From Sphingomonas aerophila (GTDB lineage: Bacteria; Pseudomonadota; Alphaproteobacteria; Sphingomonadales; Sphingomonadaceae), in assembly GCF_014199305.1 (NCBI RefSeq), contig NZ_JACIJK010000009.1, positions 1 through 64,000 on the forward strand: a stretch of DNA of 64,000 nucleotides, given 5' to 3'. Positions 38,892 to 48,761 of this stretch are shown one piece after another. A program made the position numbers and the translations under genes. The notes beneath the pieces are model-generated. The model was not told the DNA's origin and searched no databases. It saw only the letters and a list, made by a program, of their open reading frames with translations. The stretch's first letter is position 1; each line of letters starts with the position of its first letter.

Positions 38892-39299
38892 TTGGCTTCG
38901 CGCAGCACCCGCCCGATCAGCCCGCATCTGCAGGTCTATAAATGGGGACCGCATATGCTGGTTTCCGTTCTGCATCGCATCACCGGCAGCGGCATGGCGA
39001 CCGTGGGATCGGTTCTGCTGGTGTGGTGGCTTGCCGCGCTGGCGGGTGGTGCGGAAAGTTACGCCACGTTCCGCGACGTGTTCACCTATGCCAACGGGCG
39101 GCTGAATATCATCGGCTATGTGATCGGCATCGGGCTGACGCTGGCCCTGTTCCAGCATATGGCATCGGGCGTGCGTCACCTGTTTCTGGACACGGGCGCT
39201 GGCTACGAGCTCAAGCGCAACAAGATGGGCGCGATGGCAAGCCTCATCATCTCGGTCGTCGCCACGGCCGCCTTTTGGCTCATCCTGGGGATCAAGTAA
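38892..39299 (+). CDS. sdhC: Succinate dehydrogenase cytochrome b556 subunit
   Basis: This 135-residue, three-TM subunit anchors complex II and binds heme b and ubiquinone. It has RPISPHLQVYKWGPHMLVSVLHRITG near the N-terminus (family motif with the quinone-site Ser/Arg) and the heme-ligand segment FQHMASGVRHLFLD. I chose the TTG start at 38892 because it is preceded by AGGAAGG at correct spacing and gives the usual short N-terminus; an earlier TTG at 38820 would add 24 residues of unusual composition. The stop overlaps sdhD (TAATG). Confidence 0.92.
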   Translation: MASRSTRPISPHLQVYKWGPHMLVSVLHRITGSGMATVGSVLLVWWLAALAGGAESYATFRDVFTYANGRLNIIGYVIGIGLTLALFQHMASGVRHLFLDTGAGYELKRNKMGAMASLIISVVATAAFWLILGIK

Positions 39300-39679
39300 T
39301 GGGTACCGGCACTCCGCTTGGTCGCGTCCGCGGGCTCGGATCCGCAAAGGAGGGCACGCATCATTGGTGGCGCCAGCGCGTCACTGCGGGTTCAAACCTG
39401 TTCCTGATGCTGTGGCTGGTTGTGTCGATCCTGTCGCGCGGCAGCTTCGATTATGCGTCGATGCGGCTGTGGATGCAGTCCGCCTGGGTCGCAGTGCCAA
39501 TGGCGCTGCTGGTGATCTCCGTTTTTACGCACTTTCGCCTGGGGCTGCAGGTGGTGATCGAAGATTACCAGCATAACGAAACCCGGGTCGTGTTCCTGAT
39601 CCTGCTCAACTTCTTCACGGTCGGCCTCGGCGCGACCGCCCTCTTCGCCATCGCGAAGATTGCATTCGGAGCCAAGTAA
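39299..39679 (+). CDS. sdhD: Succinate dehydrogenase membrane anchor subunit
   Basis: The 126-residue subunit has three TM helices (about 30-48, 57-78 and 100-122) and the motif [20 protein letters not shown], with the heme-ligand His and the ubiquinone-site Asp-Tyr pair conserved in alphaproteobacterial Sdh[18 protein letters not shown] at the N-terminus is also typical. It overlaps sdhC and sdhA by one base each (TAATG twice), which ensures coupled synthesis. Confidence 0.93.
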   Translation: MGTGTPLGRVRGLGSAKEGTHHWWRQRVTAGSNLFLMLWLVVSILSRGSFDYASMRLWMQSAWVAVPMALLVISVFTHFRLGLQVVIEDYQHNETRVVFLILLNFFTVGLGATALFAIAKIAFGAK

Positions 39680-41481
39680 TGGCGGAAGCCTACAAGATCA
39701 TCGACCACAGCTATGACGCAGTGGTTGTCGGGGCGGGCGGTTCGGGCCTGCGCGCGGTCATGGAATGCGCGCAGAACGGGCTCAAGACCGCCTGCATCAC
39801 GAAGGTGTTCCCGACCCGAAGCCACACCGTCGCCGCACAGGGCGGCATTGCGGCCAGCCTTGGCAACAACTCGCCCGACCATTGGTCCTGGCACATGTAC
39901 GACACGGTGAAGGGGTCGGACTGGCTCGGCGACCAGGACGCGATCGAGTACATGGTGCGCGAAGCGCCCGCGGCAGTGATCGAGCTAGAGCATGCGGGCA
40001 TGCCGTTCAGCCGCAACGACGACGGCACCATCTATCAGCGCCCGTTCGGCGGCCATATGCAGAACATGGGCGACGGCCCGCCCGTGCAGCGCACCTGCGC
40101 CGCCGCGGACCGGACGGGGCATGCGATGCTCCACACCCTTTACCAGCAGTCTTTGCGATACGACGCCGACTTCTATGTCGAGTATTTCGCGCTCGACCTG
40201 ATCATGGAGAACGGCGTCTGCCGCGGCGTGATCGCGCTGTGCATGGAGGACGGCTCCATCCACCGCTTCCGCAGCCACAACACCGTGCTTGCGACCGGCG
40301 GTTATGGCCGCTGCTATTTCTCGGCAACCTCCGCCCACACCTGCACCGGTGACGGCAACGCCATGGTGCTGCGTGCTGGCCTGCCACTCCAGGACATGGA
40401 GTTCGTGCAGTTCCACCCGACCGGTATCTACGGCGCGGGCGTGCTGATCACGGAGGGCGCGCGTGGTGAGGGCGGCTACCTTACCAACTCCGAGGGTGAG
40501 CGCTTCATGGAGCGCTATGCCCCGTCCGCGAAGGACCTCGCCAGCCGCGACGTCGTGTCGCGCTCTATGGCGATGGAGATGCGCGAAGGTCGCGGCGTCG
40601 GCGAGCACAAGGATCACATCTTCCTCCACCTCGACCACATCGATCCAAAGGTGCTGCATGAGCGCCTTCCGGGCATTACTGAGACGGGGAAGATCTTCGC
40701 GGGCGTCGACCTTACGCGGCAGCCTCTGCCGGTCACCCCGACCGTACACTACAACATGGGCGGCATCCCCACGAACTTCCACGGCGAGGTCGTCCACCTG
40801 AAGGACGGCAACCCCGACACGGTCGTCCCCGGCCTGTTCGCGGTGGGTGAGGCGGCGTGCGTGTCCGTCCACGGCGCCAATCGCCTGGGCTCCAACAGCC
40901 TGATCGATCTGGTCGTGTTCGGCCGTGCGACGGGCAAGCGGATCGCGGAGATTGCAAAGCCCAACGCACCGCACAACGCGCTTCCCAAAGGTTCGGAGGA
41001 ACTGGCGCTCAGCCGCCTTGACCATTTCCGCCATGCCAAGGGCGGCTCGCCCACGTCACAGATCCGCCTGGAAATGCAGCGCACCATGCAGAAGCATTGC
41101 GCCGTGTTCCGCGACAACGCGCTGCTGACCGAAGGGCAGGAGCTGATCCGCGCAACCTACAACCGCATGACCGATGTCGGGATCAAGGATCGCTCCATGA
41201 TCTGGAACACCGACCTGGTGGAAACGCTGGAACTGGACAACCTGATCGGCCAGGCAGTCGTGACGGTAGAGTCGGCCGCCAACCGCAAGGAGTCGCGCGG
41301 CGCCCACGTCAACGAAGACTTCCCCGACCGCAACGATGGCGAGTGGATGAAGCACACGCTCACCACCTTCACTGGCTGGGGCGGAACCGGTGGCGCCACT
41401 GCGATCGATTATCGTCCGGTGCACGATTACACGCTCACTGACGATGTAGAGTACATCAAGCCCAAGAAGCGCGTGTACTGA
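39679..41481 (+). CDS. sdhA: Succinate dehydrogenase flavoprotein subunit
   Basis: The 600-residue catalytic subunit oxidises succinate to fumarate. The N-terminal FAD-binding motif [15 protein letters not shown] is followed by [12 protein letters not shown] with His49, the covalent FAD attachment site. The capping domain holds HPTGIYGAG and the catalytic-Arg region; [20 protein letters not shown] and the C-terminal domain follow. Length is normal. The iron-sulfur subunit gene is not adjacent but 3.2 kb downstream. Confidence 0.97.
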   Translation: MAEAYKIIDHSYDAVVVGAGGSGLRAVMECAQNGLKTACITKVFPTRSHTVAAQGGIAASLGNNSPDHWSWHMYDTVKGSDWLGDQDAIEYMVREAPAAVIELEHAGMPFSRNDDGTIYQRPFGGHMQNMGDGPPVQRTCAAADRTGHAMLHTLYQQSLRYDADFYVEYFALDLIMENGVCRGVIALCMEDGSIHRFRSHNTVLATGGYGRCYFSATSAHTCTGDGNAMVLRAGLPLQDMEFVQFHPTGIYGAGVLITEGARGEGGYLTNSEGERFMERYAPSAKDLASRDVVSRSMAMEMREGRGVGEHKDHIFLHLDHIDPKVLHERLPGITETGKIFAGVDLTRQPLPVTPTVHYNMGGIPTNFHGEVVHLKDGNPDTVVPGLFAVGEAACVSVHGANRLGSNSLIDLVVFGRATGKRIAEIAKPNAPHNALPKGSEELALSRLDHFRHAKGGSPTSQIRLEMQRTMQKHCAVFRDNALLTEGQELIRATYNRMTDVGIKDRSMIWNTDLVETLELDNLIGQAVVTVESAANRKESRGAHVNEDFPDRNDGEWMKHTLTTFTGWGGTGGATAIDYRPVHDYTLTDDVEYIKPKKRVY

Positions 41482-42020
41482 GCATTCCTACGGGGTAGCG
41501 GTAGGGCCCGAACTTACCGTGTTCGTGCAGTATCTCGTCTGGAAGGTACGGAGACACATCGGAGCGGAGAGGGGCGGGATACAAAGCCGCCGACTGATGT
41601 GGCCTGTGGCATGTCCCTCTCCGGCCGCTGGCGGGCCGCGCGGTGTCCACGCCCGTTCCGCCGAGAAGGTCGGCATCGGCTAGCAGCTCTTATCGGACGC
41701 GTGCCCGCACCGTCGGCCTGGACGTGAGCGCGACCGCCCCCGGGCGGCTCGCACCGCTCGAAAGCAAGCGTCTGACCCGGGTCGTAGAGCGAAGGCGACG
41801 GTTGCCCGACGGTCGTAAACGTGGGTGCTGTCCGCCGCGACCCGTCGATCGCTCGGTGCAATCCGCACCAGCACTGCGAGAGACCGGATCCTGGGGCTCG
41901 AACTACCGACCCGCTGGCCGTTCAACGACCGGGAAAGCCGGCGCACCGCCTTGCTTGCTGAACGTTCGGTTCTCTGGCACTCGCTTGCCTCCGCGGTCCC
42001 GAAGTGCGACGGGCACGAAC
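41482..42020. other. 539-bp stretch with no recognisable gene
   Basis: Between sdhA and the secreted HExxH protein. Several frames stay open by chance at this GC content, but none shows a credible start, signal peptide or family pattern. No strong hairpin with T-tract follows sdhA. A short TCGGTAGTTCGAG-like string on the minus strand near 41900 recalls a tRNA T-arm but cannot form its stem. The region may carry the promoter of the next gene or decayed sequence. Confidence 0.5.
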
Positions 42021-42914
42021 ATGTTCGCACGCGTCGCCCTGGCGAGCGCCCCTATTCTGCTGGCCGGAGCTCTGCTGACTGGCGCGGCGAGCTCGCCGCC
42101 CGTCATCGCGGTGGCACCGCCCGCCGGGTTGGGCCTCAACCCGTTCTACACGCGCTACCTGGATGCCGCCGGCCTGCCCGTGGTGTCCTCCTCCCGGGCA
42201 CCTGAGGAGGCGCTCACCACCGCTGCCGCGATCGTGCGGCAGATGCTCGCCCATCGTCCCGACATTGCGGCCGAGCTTGCCCGGCAGGGTTATCGCATCG
42301 CGGTGATGGCGCCGGATGAGGCGACTACCGACCTGCCCGAACAGGCAAGCTGGACCCGGCCCAAGCCCGACGACCCGCGCCTGACCCGGTGCGAACGCAA
42401 GCACTATGACGAACGGATCGGGGGCCTGACCGACCGCCAATACTGGAACTGGCGCGCTCGTGGCCTGGCGGGCAAGCTGACCAGTGCCGGCACGGAAAAC
42501 TTGCTCGGCCTGACGGGCGATCGCTATCGCGGCCAAAACATCTTCGTCCATGAGTTCTCGCACGACATCTTTCGCGCGGCCTATGTCGCCGACCGCGCGC
42601 TCTACAACCGGGTATTTGCCGCCTACGATGCCGCCTCCAAGGCCGGCCGGTGGAAGGGCGAATACGCCTCCACCACCGTCGAGGAATATTGGGCCGTGGG
42701 CACGCAGTTCTGGTTCAACACTGCACCCTACGCTTCATTCGGCGATGTCCACATACTGTCGGATGAGGACCTTGCCCGTTACGACCCGCCGCTCGCCGCC
42801 GTCCTGCGGGAGGCCTTTGGCGACAACCACCGCCTCGATGCGGACCGTTGGTATAATTCTCCGCTGCGTGTGCCGCCGGGCCCTCTGCCTGCCTACACCG
42901 CGGAGGTTTGCTGA
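42021..42914 (+). CDS. Secreted HExxH metallopeptidase-like protein
   Basis: The 297-residue protein has a signal peptide (about 1-23). The HEFSHD motif at 177-182 gives zinc ligands His177 and His181 and catalytic Glu178. VEEYWAVGTQFWFN (220-233) offers Glu221 or Glu222 as third ligand, a gluzincin-like layout also seen in anthrax lethal-factor-type (ATLF-like) domains. ARQGYRIAVMAPDEATTDLPE (88-108) is a further conserved-looking block. Substrate unknown; extracellular or periplasmic proteolysis is inferred. It interrupts the sdh cluster without obvious functional connection. The ATG at 42021 was chosen because it begins the signal peptide. Confidence 0.8.
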   Translation: MFARVALASAPILLAGALLTGAASSPPVIAVAPPAGLGLNPFYTRYLDAAGLPVVSSSRAPEEALTTAAAIVRQMLAHRPDIAAELARQGYRIAVMAPDEATTDLPEQASWTRPKPDDPRLTRCERKHYDERIGGLTDRQYWNWRARGLAGKLTSAGTENLLGLTGDRYRGQNIFVHEFSHDIFRAAYVADRALYNRVFAAYDAASKAGRWKGEYASTTVEEYWAVGTQFWFNTAPYASFGDVHILSDEDLARYDPPLAAVLREAFGDNHRLDADRWYNSPLRVPPGPLPAYTAEVC

Positions 42915-42931
42915 CCCCCACGGCAGCCTGA

Positions 42932-43942
42932 TCAGCTTTTGCGCTGGTTGTTCGCGAACAACACGCCAGCTGCGAGCGCCAGTCCGCCAAGGCCGATAGC
43001 TGCGGTGACGCCCGGACGCTTGGCCGCCTCAGCATAGATGCTGTGGCGCAGCCGGGCAGGGTGCTCGCCCGATCGTTCCTCGCCCGCCTGGCCACCCTTC
43101 CACAGATTGGACGGGCCGGGCTGCTGCTTGGTGGGATCAACCGCACCTGCCGCTGCGAACACCGCCAACTTCTCGAACAGGGCGGGGAACAGGTTGTGGA
43201 ACACTGCCTGCGCCCGACCCACGCCGCCAACCGTCAGCTCGCGGCGCTGATGCTCCGCACAGTAGAGGATGGCGTCGGCCACCAGTTGCGGGTCATAGGC
43301 CGGCGGCGGGATCTGCGCCTCGCCGCCTTCATGGTTGGTGGCATGCTGACCGATCGGCGTGTCGATCCCGGCAGGTTTGATCAGCGAGACCGAAATCTTG
43401 GGCGCATCCTCGACCAGCTCGATGCGCAGCGCCTGGATATATGCCTTCAGCGCATGTTTGGTGGCGGCATAGGCGCCCAGCACCGGACTGGGCATGTCGG
43501 ATGCGATGGAGGCGACCGTGACCAGCGCACCACCCGACTCTTTCAGCCGTGGCACGGCCGCGCGACAGCCATGGACGGCGCCGAAATAGTTGGTGTCCAT
43601 CATGCGCCGATGCTCGTCATCGGGCAGGTGGAGCAGGCGGGCATAGACGGTGGTGCCCGCGTTGTTGACCCAGGTGTCGATACGGCCGAACCGCTCCACC
43701 GCGCGCGCTGCCGCTGCCTCCACCGCCTCCTCGTCGCCAACGTCGGCGACAGCGAAGTCCGCTGTTCCGCCGCTCGCGTTGATCTCACCGACGACGTCGC
43801 CCAGCTCCTTTTCGCTTCGAGCGATTAGAAACACCTTGGCGCCCCGCCGGGCAGCCGTGCGGGCAGTGACAAGGCCGATGCCGGAACTGGCGCCGGTAAT
43901 AACAACGACCTGATCGGCGAGCGGCTTGAGCGTAATGGACAT
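42932..43942 (-). CDS. SDR family oxidoreductase with C-terminal membrane segment
   Basis: In this 336-residue protein the first 250 residues are a classical SDR (TGASSGIGLVTART, NNAG, VASIAS, YAATKHALKAYIQ), then about 60 linker residues, and a C-terminal hydrophobic helix (AAIGLGGLALAAGVLFA) with a basic end. The layout fits a membrane-tethered reductase, often annotated as acting on lipids or retinol-like substrates; the actual substrate is unknown. It is the only minus-strand gene inside the sdh region and diverges from the ClpP-like gene. Confidence 0.88.
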   Translation of the reverse strand: MSITLKPLADQVVVITGASSGIGLVTARTAARRGAKVFLIARSEKELGDVVGEINASGGTADFAVADVGDEEAVEAAAARAVERFGRIDTWVNNAGTTVYARLLHLPDDEHRRMMDTNYFGAVHGCRAAVPRLKESGGALVTVASIASDMPSPVLGAYAATKHALKAYIQALRIELVEDAPKISVSLIKPAGIDTPIGQHATNHEGGEAQIPPPAYDPQLVADAILYCAEHQRRELTVGGVGRAQAVFHNLFPALFEKLAVFAAAGAVDPTKQQPGPSNLWKGGQAGEERSGEHPARLRHSIYAEAAKRPGVTAAIGLGGLALAAGVLFANNQRKS

Positions 43943-44073
43943 GCCGGGCCTAACCCACCCGGAGTCGTGCCGGTTCCCCTCAAGCGCTCAACGGCCTGTG
44001 GTTCGGGGCAACCGGCCAGCGCAATTTTGACGCAGCGCTGGAACTTGCCCGCGATGGGGCTGTTGCGTGGGCC

Positions 44074-44646
44074 ATGCCCGACCAAACTCCCGTTCAGCGC
44101 TACCCGCTTCTCGCCGCACCGCAGGTCCGCCTCCATGGTACGGTGGACGACGCGATGTATGATCGCTTCAAGAACGCCATCCTTGCCGCTCCGGTCGACG
44201 GCCCGCTGGTGGTGTCCATCACCACGCTTGGCGGCGATCCGGAGATTGGACGCGCGATGGGCGACGACATCCGGCTGCTCCGCGACGCTTATGGCCGCGA
44301 GGCGTTGTTCCTGGGCAAGGTTGCGGTGTATTCTGCCGGCGCGACCTTCATGAGCGCGTTCCCGGCCGACAAGCGCTTCCTGACCCGCAACACCCGCCTG
44401 ATGCTGCACGAGCGATCGATGAATTCGACGCTGCAGCTTACCGGACCCCTGTCCACGCTGCCAGCGACGCTGCGTGCAAAGCTGAACGAGATCGAGCACT
44501 CGATCCGCATCCAGGAAGAAGGCTTCCGCGACATCGTCGCCGGGTCCAAGGTGTCGCTCAACGAGCTGCTCGATAAGGCGACCAGCAACTGGTACATTGA
44601 CGCAGAGGAGGCCCGCGACCTGGGTCTGGTGCTCGACATTATCTGA
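44074..44646 (+). CDS. ClpP-like serine protease/peptidase
   Basis: The 190-residue protein has the ClpP/crotonase fold pattern: Ser87 in VAVYSAGATFMSAF as nucleophile, His112 in RLMLHERS, and a C-terminal NWYIDAEEARDLGLVLDI segment resembling the end of ClpP. The Asp of the triad cannot be fixed by eye. It is divergent from true ClpP (no MIHQPxGG segment), so it may form a different oligomer or act without ClpX/ClpA, as in the ATP-independent ClpP-like family. It lies 66 bp before sdhB on the same strand. Confidence 0.8.
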   Translation: MPDQTPVQRYPLLAAPQVRLHGTVDDAMYDRFKNAILAAPVDGPLVVSITTLGGDPEIGRAMGDDIRLLRDAYGREALFLGKVAVYSAGATFMSAFPADKRFLTRNTRLMLHERSMNSTLQLTGPLSTLPATLRAKLNEIEHSIRIQEEGFRDIVAGSKVSLNELLDKATSNWYIDAEEARDLGLVLDII

Positions 44647-44712
44647 TCCGTCTCCAGGGGTTGCGCGGCCGCAGCGAAAGGCATAGCTCGCACCGCAGCA
44701 AAGGAGCCTCTG

Positions 44713-45504
44713 ATGGCCGAGTTCAGGCTGCCCAAGAACAGCGTTCCCAATAAGGGTCAGGCCCATACGTCGCCGACGCCCAACGCGGACAAGTCGCGCA
44801 CCAAGACGTTCAAGGTTTACCGGTACGACCCGGATACGGGCGAGAACCCCCGCTATGACACGTTCGAGATCAATCTCGACGAATGCGGCCCCATGGTGCT
44901 CGACGCGCTGATCAAAATGAAGGCGGAGCAGGACTCCTCGCTTACCTTCCGCCGGTCATGCCGCGAAGGCATCTGCGGTTCCTGCTCGATGAACATCGAC
45001 GGACGCAATGGCCTTGCCTGCACCACCGCGATCGAGGACGTGAAGGGCACGGTGCAGATCACGCCGCTGCCGCACATGGAAGTGATCAAGGATCTCGTCC
45101 CCGACTTCACGCACTTTTACGCGCAATACTCGTCGATCAAGCCGTGGTTGCAGACGGAGACGCCGCAGCCTGCGGGTAAGGAGCGGCTGCAGACGCCAGC
45201 AGAGCGCGCCAAGCTGGACGGGCTGTACGAGTGCATACTGTGCGCGTGCTGCTCGACCTCGTGCCCCAGCTATTGGTGGAATTCGGACAAATTCCTGGGC
45301 CCGGCCATTCTGCTTCAGGCATATCGCTGGTTGGCCGACAGCCGTGACGAGATCACGGGCGAGCGCCTCGATCAGCTGGAGGATCCGTTCCGTCTGTATC
45401 GCTGCCACACGATCATGAACTGCGCGAACACCTGCCCCAAGGGCCTAAACCCGGCCAAGGCGATTGCCGAGGTCAAGAAGATGGAAGCCGAGCGGGTCCT
45501 TTGA
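44713..45504 (+). CDS. sdhB: Succinate dehydrogenase iron-sulfur subunit
   Basis: The 263-residue electron-transfer subunit has the 2Fe-2S motif [22 protein letters not shown] in the N-terminal ferredoxin domain, then the 4Fe-4S and 3Fe-4S motifs [16 protein letters not shown] and [17 protein letters not shown] in the C-terminal domain. It has its own AAAGGAG ribosome binding site. It belongs with sdhCDA 3.2 kb upstream but is separated by three genes, one on the other strand, so it cannot share their transcript simply. A stable GC hairpin follows the stop. Confidence 0.97.
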   Translation: MAEFRLPKNSVPNKGQAHTSPTPNADKSRTKTFKVYRYDPDTGENPRYDTFEINLDECGPMVLDALIKMKAEQDSSLTFRRSCREGICGSCSMNIDGRNGLACTTAIEDVKGTVQITPLPHMEVIKDLVPDFTHFYAQYSSIKPWLQTETPQPAGKERLQTPAERAKLDGLYECILCACCSTSCPSYWWNSDKFLGPAILLQAYRWLADSRDEITGERLDQLEDPFRLYRCHTIMNCANTCPKGLNPAKAIAEVKKMEAERVL

Positions 45505-45512
45505 CGACGGCG

Positions 45513-45535
45513 GGGCGGCAGCGCAGCTGCCGCCC
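45513..45535 (+). terminator. GC-rich hairpin after sdhB (no T-tract)
   Basis: GGGCGGCAGC-GCA-GCTGCCGCCC is a perfect 10-bp stem with a 3-nt loop, starting 8 bp after the sdhB stop. No T-run follows, so it is either a Rho-assisted terminator or a 3'-end stabiliser. A very similar hairpin follows cspA. Confidence 0.55.
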
Positions 45536-45626
45536 GAACCGGCGATGGCGGCCGACAGGTCGGCATCGTCCAGCCTGATCGACGCGGCGCTGCCGTGTCG
45601 TGGCGGCGGAAGCTGATGGTCAGTCC

Positions 45627-46118
45627 ATGCAGGAAAGCGGCGTGACTCCAAAGGGCGTGACCCAATCCCCCTTCCACTACGCTGAGCATCCCGACCATCC
45701 TGGCTGGATGGAATGGACGCTCCGTGACGAAATCCGCTTCAACGCGTTCCTCGGCCCTATCCTGGTCCGCGCCGACGAAGGCATTGCCCGCGTCCGCATG
45801 GTTCCCGATCGCCAGCACTCGAACGTTCGCGATCAGGTCCATGGCGGCGCGCTGCTCGGTTTCATCGACTGCGCCCTGTTTGCCGCCGCCCGCGGCCTTG
45901 GTGTCCTCCAGGCCGGCGGTGCAGTAACGGTGGACCTTGCTAGCCAATTCATCGCGGGCGGCACGTTGGGCGAGCCCTTGGAGGCGCGGATCGAACTGCT
46001 TCGCGAAACTGGCCGCCTGCTGTTCCTGCGCGGCCTTGTGGTTCAAGACTCTACTCCCGTCATCGCCAGCTTCACTGCCACGCTGCGCAAGTCCCACGCC
46101 CCGGGCGCCCCGGCGTGA
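45627..46118 (+). CDS. PaaI-family (hotdog-fold) thioesterase
   Basis: The 163-residue protein has the HGGALLGFIDCALFAAARG segment, the hotdog central helix with the PaaI/4HBT HGG motif, followed by beta strands VTVDLASQFIAGG and LEARIELLRETGRLLFLRGLV. Such enzymes hydrolyse acyl-CoA thioesters; the chain specificity is unknown. The start is uncertain: ATG at 45627 is chosen, with a GTG nine codons upstream as alternative. Confidence 0.87.
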   Translation: MQESGVTPKGVTQSPFHYAEHPDHPGWMEWTLRDEIRFNAFLGPILVRADEGIARVRMVPDRQHSNVRDQVHGGALLGFIDCALFAAARGLGVLQAGGAVTVDLASQFIAGGTLGEPLEARIELLRETGRLLFLRGLVVQDSTPVIASFTATLRKSHAPGAPA

Positions 46119-46170
46119 CCCTTATTACCCTGGCGCTCACATCCCCTGACTTCGCGATTGCATCGACTGA

Positions 46171-47277
46171 ATGAAAGTCCTTTCCGCCTATCAGGCGCTC
46201 CTCACCGCAGGCGAATTGCGCCCCGACCCCGAACAGGCCGCCGCCGCCGCCCGGCTCGACGCGCTCGCCACCCAATTGGAGGCGGTGCCCCATCGCGGCA
46301 GTACCCTGTGGCGCCTGCTCCGCGCCAAGCCGCAGGCGCCACGCGGCCTCTACCTGTGGGGCGGGGTGGGGCGCGGCAAGTCGATGTTGATGGACCTGTT
46401 CTTCGCGAACCTGGACATCCGCCGCAAGCGCCGGGTCCATTTCGCCGAGTTCATGCTGGAGATCCACGCCCGCATCGCCGACGAACGCCGCAAGGAGAAT
46501 GGCGACCCAATCCTGCCGGTCGCCGCCGCGCTGGCAGAGGAAGCGCGGCTGCTCGCGTTTGATGAGATGATGGTCACCAACAGCCCCGACGCGATGATAC
46601 TGTCGCGGCTGTTCACCGCACTTATCAACGCCGGCACCACCGTGGTCACCACCTCCAACCGCGCGCCTGCTGACCTGTACAAGAACGGCCTAAATCGCGA
46701 GCACTTCCTGCCCTTCATTGCACTGATCGGGGACCGCCTCGATGTGCTCGCGCTCAACGGCCCGGTCGACTATCGCCGCGACCGGCTGGGTTCGCAGGAC
46801 ACCTGGCTCGTGCCCAACGGCCCGGATGCGACCGCGCAGCTGTCGGCCGCGTTCTTCCGGCTGACAGACTATCCAGTGGAGGACCGCGCGCGTGTGCCAA
46901 GCGAGGACCTGACGGTCCAGGGTCGGACGCTGCACGTGCCCAAGGCGCTTAAAGGCGTCGCCGTCTTCTCCTTCAAGCGCCTGTGCGGAGAGGCGAGGGG
47001 CGCGTCCGACTACCTCGCCGTCGCCCGCCGCTTCCATACGGTGATCCTGGTCGGCATCCCCCGACTTGGTCCCGACAACCGCAACGAGGCTGCCCGCTTC
47101 GTCTCGCTGATCGATGCGCTGTACGAGCACAAGGTGAAGCTGCTCGCAGCCGCGGACGCCCAGCCTGACGCGCTCTATCCCTCGGGCGACGGCGCCTTCG
47201 AGTTCCAGCGTACAGTCAGCCGCTTGGAGGAGATGCGGTCGGAACAATATCTGGCCACCGGGCATGGGGCGGAGTAA
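46171..47277 (+). CDS. zapE: Cell division protein ZapE (AFG1-family ATPase)
   Basis: This 368-residue P-loop ATPase has Walker A GGVGRGKSM (Lys70), preceded by RGLYLWGG, Walker B LLAFDEMMV, VVTTSNRAPADLYKNGLNREHFLPFI as sensor/arginine region, and the C-terminal FIxLIDALYEHKVKLL-like motif. In E. coli ZapE acts at the constricted Z-ring; yeast AFG1 is involved in mitochondrial protein quality control. In alphaproteobacteria the gene usually lies just before mdh and the TCA cluster, as here. Confidence 0.94.
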   Translation: MKVLSAYQALLTAGELRPDPEQAAAAARLDALATQLEAVPHRGSTLWRLLRAKPQAPRGLYLWGGVGRGKSMLMDLFFANLDIRRKRRVHFAEFMLEIHARIADERRKENGDPILPVAAALAEEARLLAFDEMMVTNSPDAMILSRLFTALINAGTTVVTTSNRAPADLYKNGLNREHFLPFIALIGDRLDVLALNGPVDYRRDRLGSQDTWLVPNGPDATAQLSAAFFRLTDYPVEDRARVPSEDLTVQGRTLHVPKALKGVAVFSFKRLCGEARGASDYLAVARRFHTVILVGIPRLGPDNRNEAARFVSLIDALYEHKVKLLAAADAQPDALYPSGDGAFEFQRTVSRLEEMRSEQYLATGHGAE

Positions 47278-47289
47278 GCATCAGCGCTG

Positions 47290-47318
47290 TTGATATTGCG
47301 AGACGTTTGCAGTAAGTT
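47290..47318 (+). promoter_or_regulatory. Weak candidate promoter upstream of mdh
   Basis: TTGATA (47290-47295) and TAAGTT (47313-47318) are 17 bp apart and lie 90 bp before the mdh ATG in a locally AT-richer 130-bp gap. The -10 match is poor, so this is a tentative call for the start of the mdh-sucD-sucA-sucB-lpd transcript. Confidence 0.25.
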
Positions 47319-47338
47319 TCTTTACCTTCGATCCTTAA

Positions 47339-48370
<1,032 letters not shown>

Positions 48371-48372
48371 GC

Positions 48373-48402
48373 TGTTTTCCGGCGAAAGCCGGGGTGCAGT
48401 GG
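48373..48402. repeat. Palindromic repeat, inverted copy left of GIY-YIG pseudogene
   Basis: GTTTTCCGGCGAAAGCCGGGGTGCAGTG (within this interval) is the reverse complement, with a few changes, of the CTGGACCCCGGCCTTCGCCGGGGAAC element at 48725-48750. It starts just after the mdh stop. With the right-hand copy it brackets the GIY-YIG pseudogene in inverted orientation. Confidence 0.75.
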
Positions 48403-48415
48403 TAGAAGCCCAAAG

Positions 48416-48712
48416 GTGGACCGCGCCGCTTACGTCTACATCATGGCGAGCGGCAGAAACGGCCCCATCTATATCGGCGGGACCAGCGAACTCCACAAAC
48501 GCGTTTGGGAGCAGCGCAGCGGGGCCGTCGAGGGCTTCACCAGGAAGTAAGGCTGCGATCGCCTCGTCTGGTACGAGGCGCACGACAGCATCGAAGGCGC
48601 AAGGCAGCGCGAGCTGCAAATGAAGGAATGGAAGCTAGTCTGGAAGTTGCAGGAAATCGAAGGCGTCAACCCGGATTGGGAAGACCTGTACGACCGTCTG
48701 CCGCTGCCATGA
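48416..48712 (+). pseudogene. GIY-YIG endonuclease-family gene with an in-frame stop
   Basis: Reading from a GTG at 48416 gives 44 codons, RAAYVYIMASGRNGPIYIGG.. TSELHKRVWEQRSGAVEGFTRK, then TAA at 48548. After the stop the same frame continues with [32 protein letters not shown]... [16 protein letters not shown] sequence to a TGA at 48710. Together this is a full-length (about 98 residues) small GIY-YIG single-domain protein, with the VYI-IYIGGTS motif, Arg and Glu of the nuclease site. In relatives the stop position is a Tyr (TRKYGC), so TAT or TAC to TAA is the likely change. It is bracketed by inverted palindromic repeats. Confidence 0.85.
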
Positions 48713-48721
48713 GGACCTTCC

Positions 48722-48751
48722 GAACTGGACCCCGGCCTTCGCCGGGGAACA
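48722..48751. repeat. Palindromic repeat, copy right of GIY-YIG pseudogene
   Basis: AACTGGACCCCGGCCTTCGCCGGGGAAC has stem CCCCGGC/GCCGGGG with a CTTC loop. It ends 11 bp before the sucD ATG, immediately upstream of its AAGGAG ribosome binding site, so the hairpin lies in the sucD leader. Confidence 0.85.
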
Positions 48752-48761
48752 AGGAGCAAGA

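Noticed and set aside
41514..41861. 115-codon minus-strand frame downstream of sdhA
   Set aside because: It is basic and low-complexity, without a ribosome binding site or any recognisable domain.
41885..41925. tRNA-like T-arm string (TCGGTAGTTCGAG) on the minus strand
   Set aside because: The flanking bases cannot form a 5-bp T-stem and no anticodon or acceptor stem was found, so it is not called as a tRNA or remnant.
43967..44353. Alternative plus-strand frame overlapping the ClpP-like gene
   Set aside because: The ClpP-like frame shows conserved Ser and His motifs; the other frame shows none.
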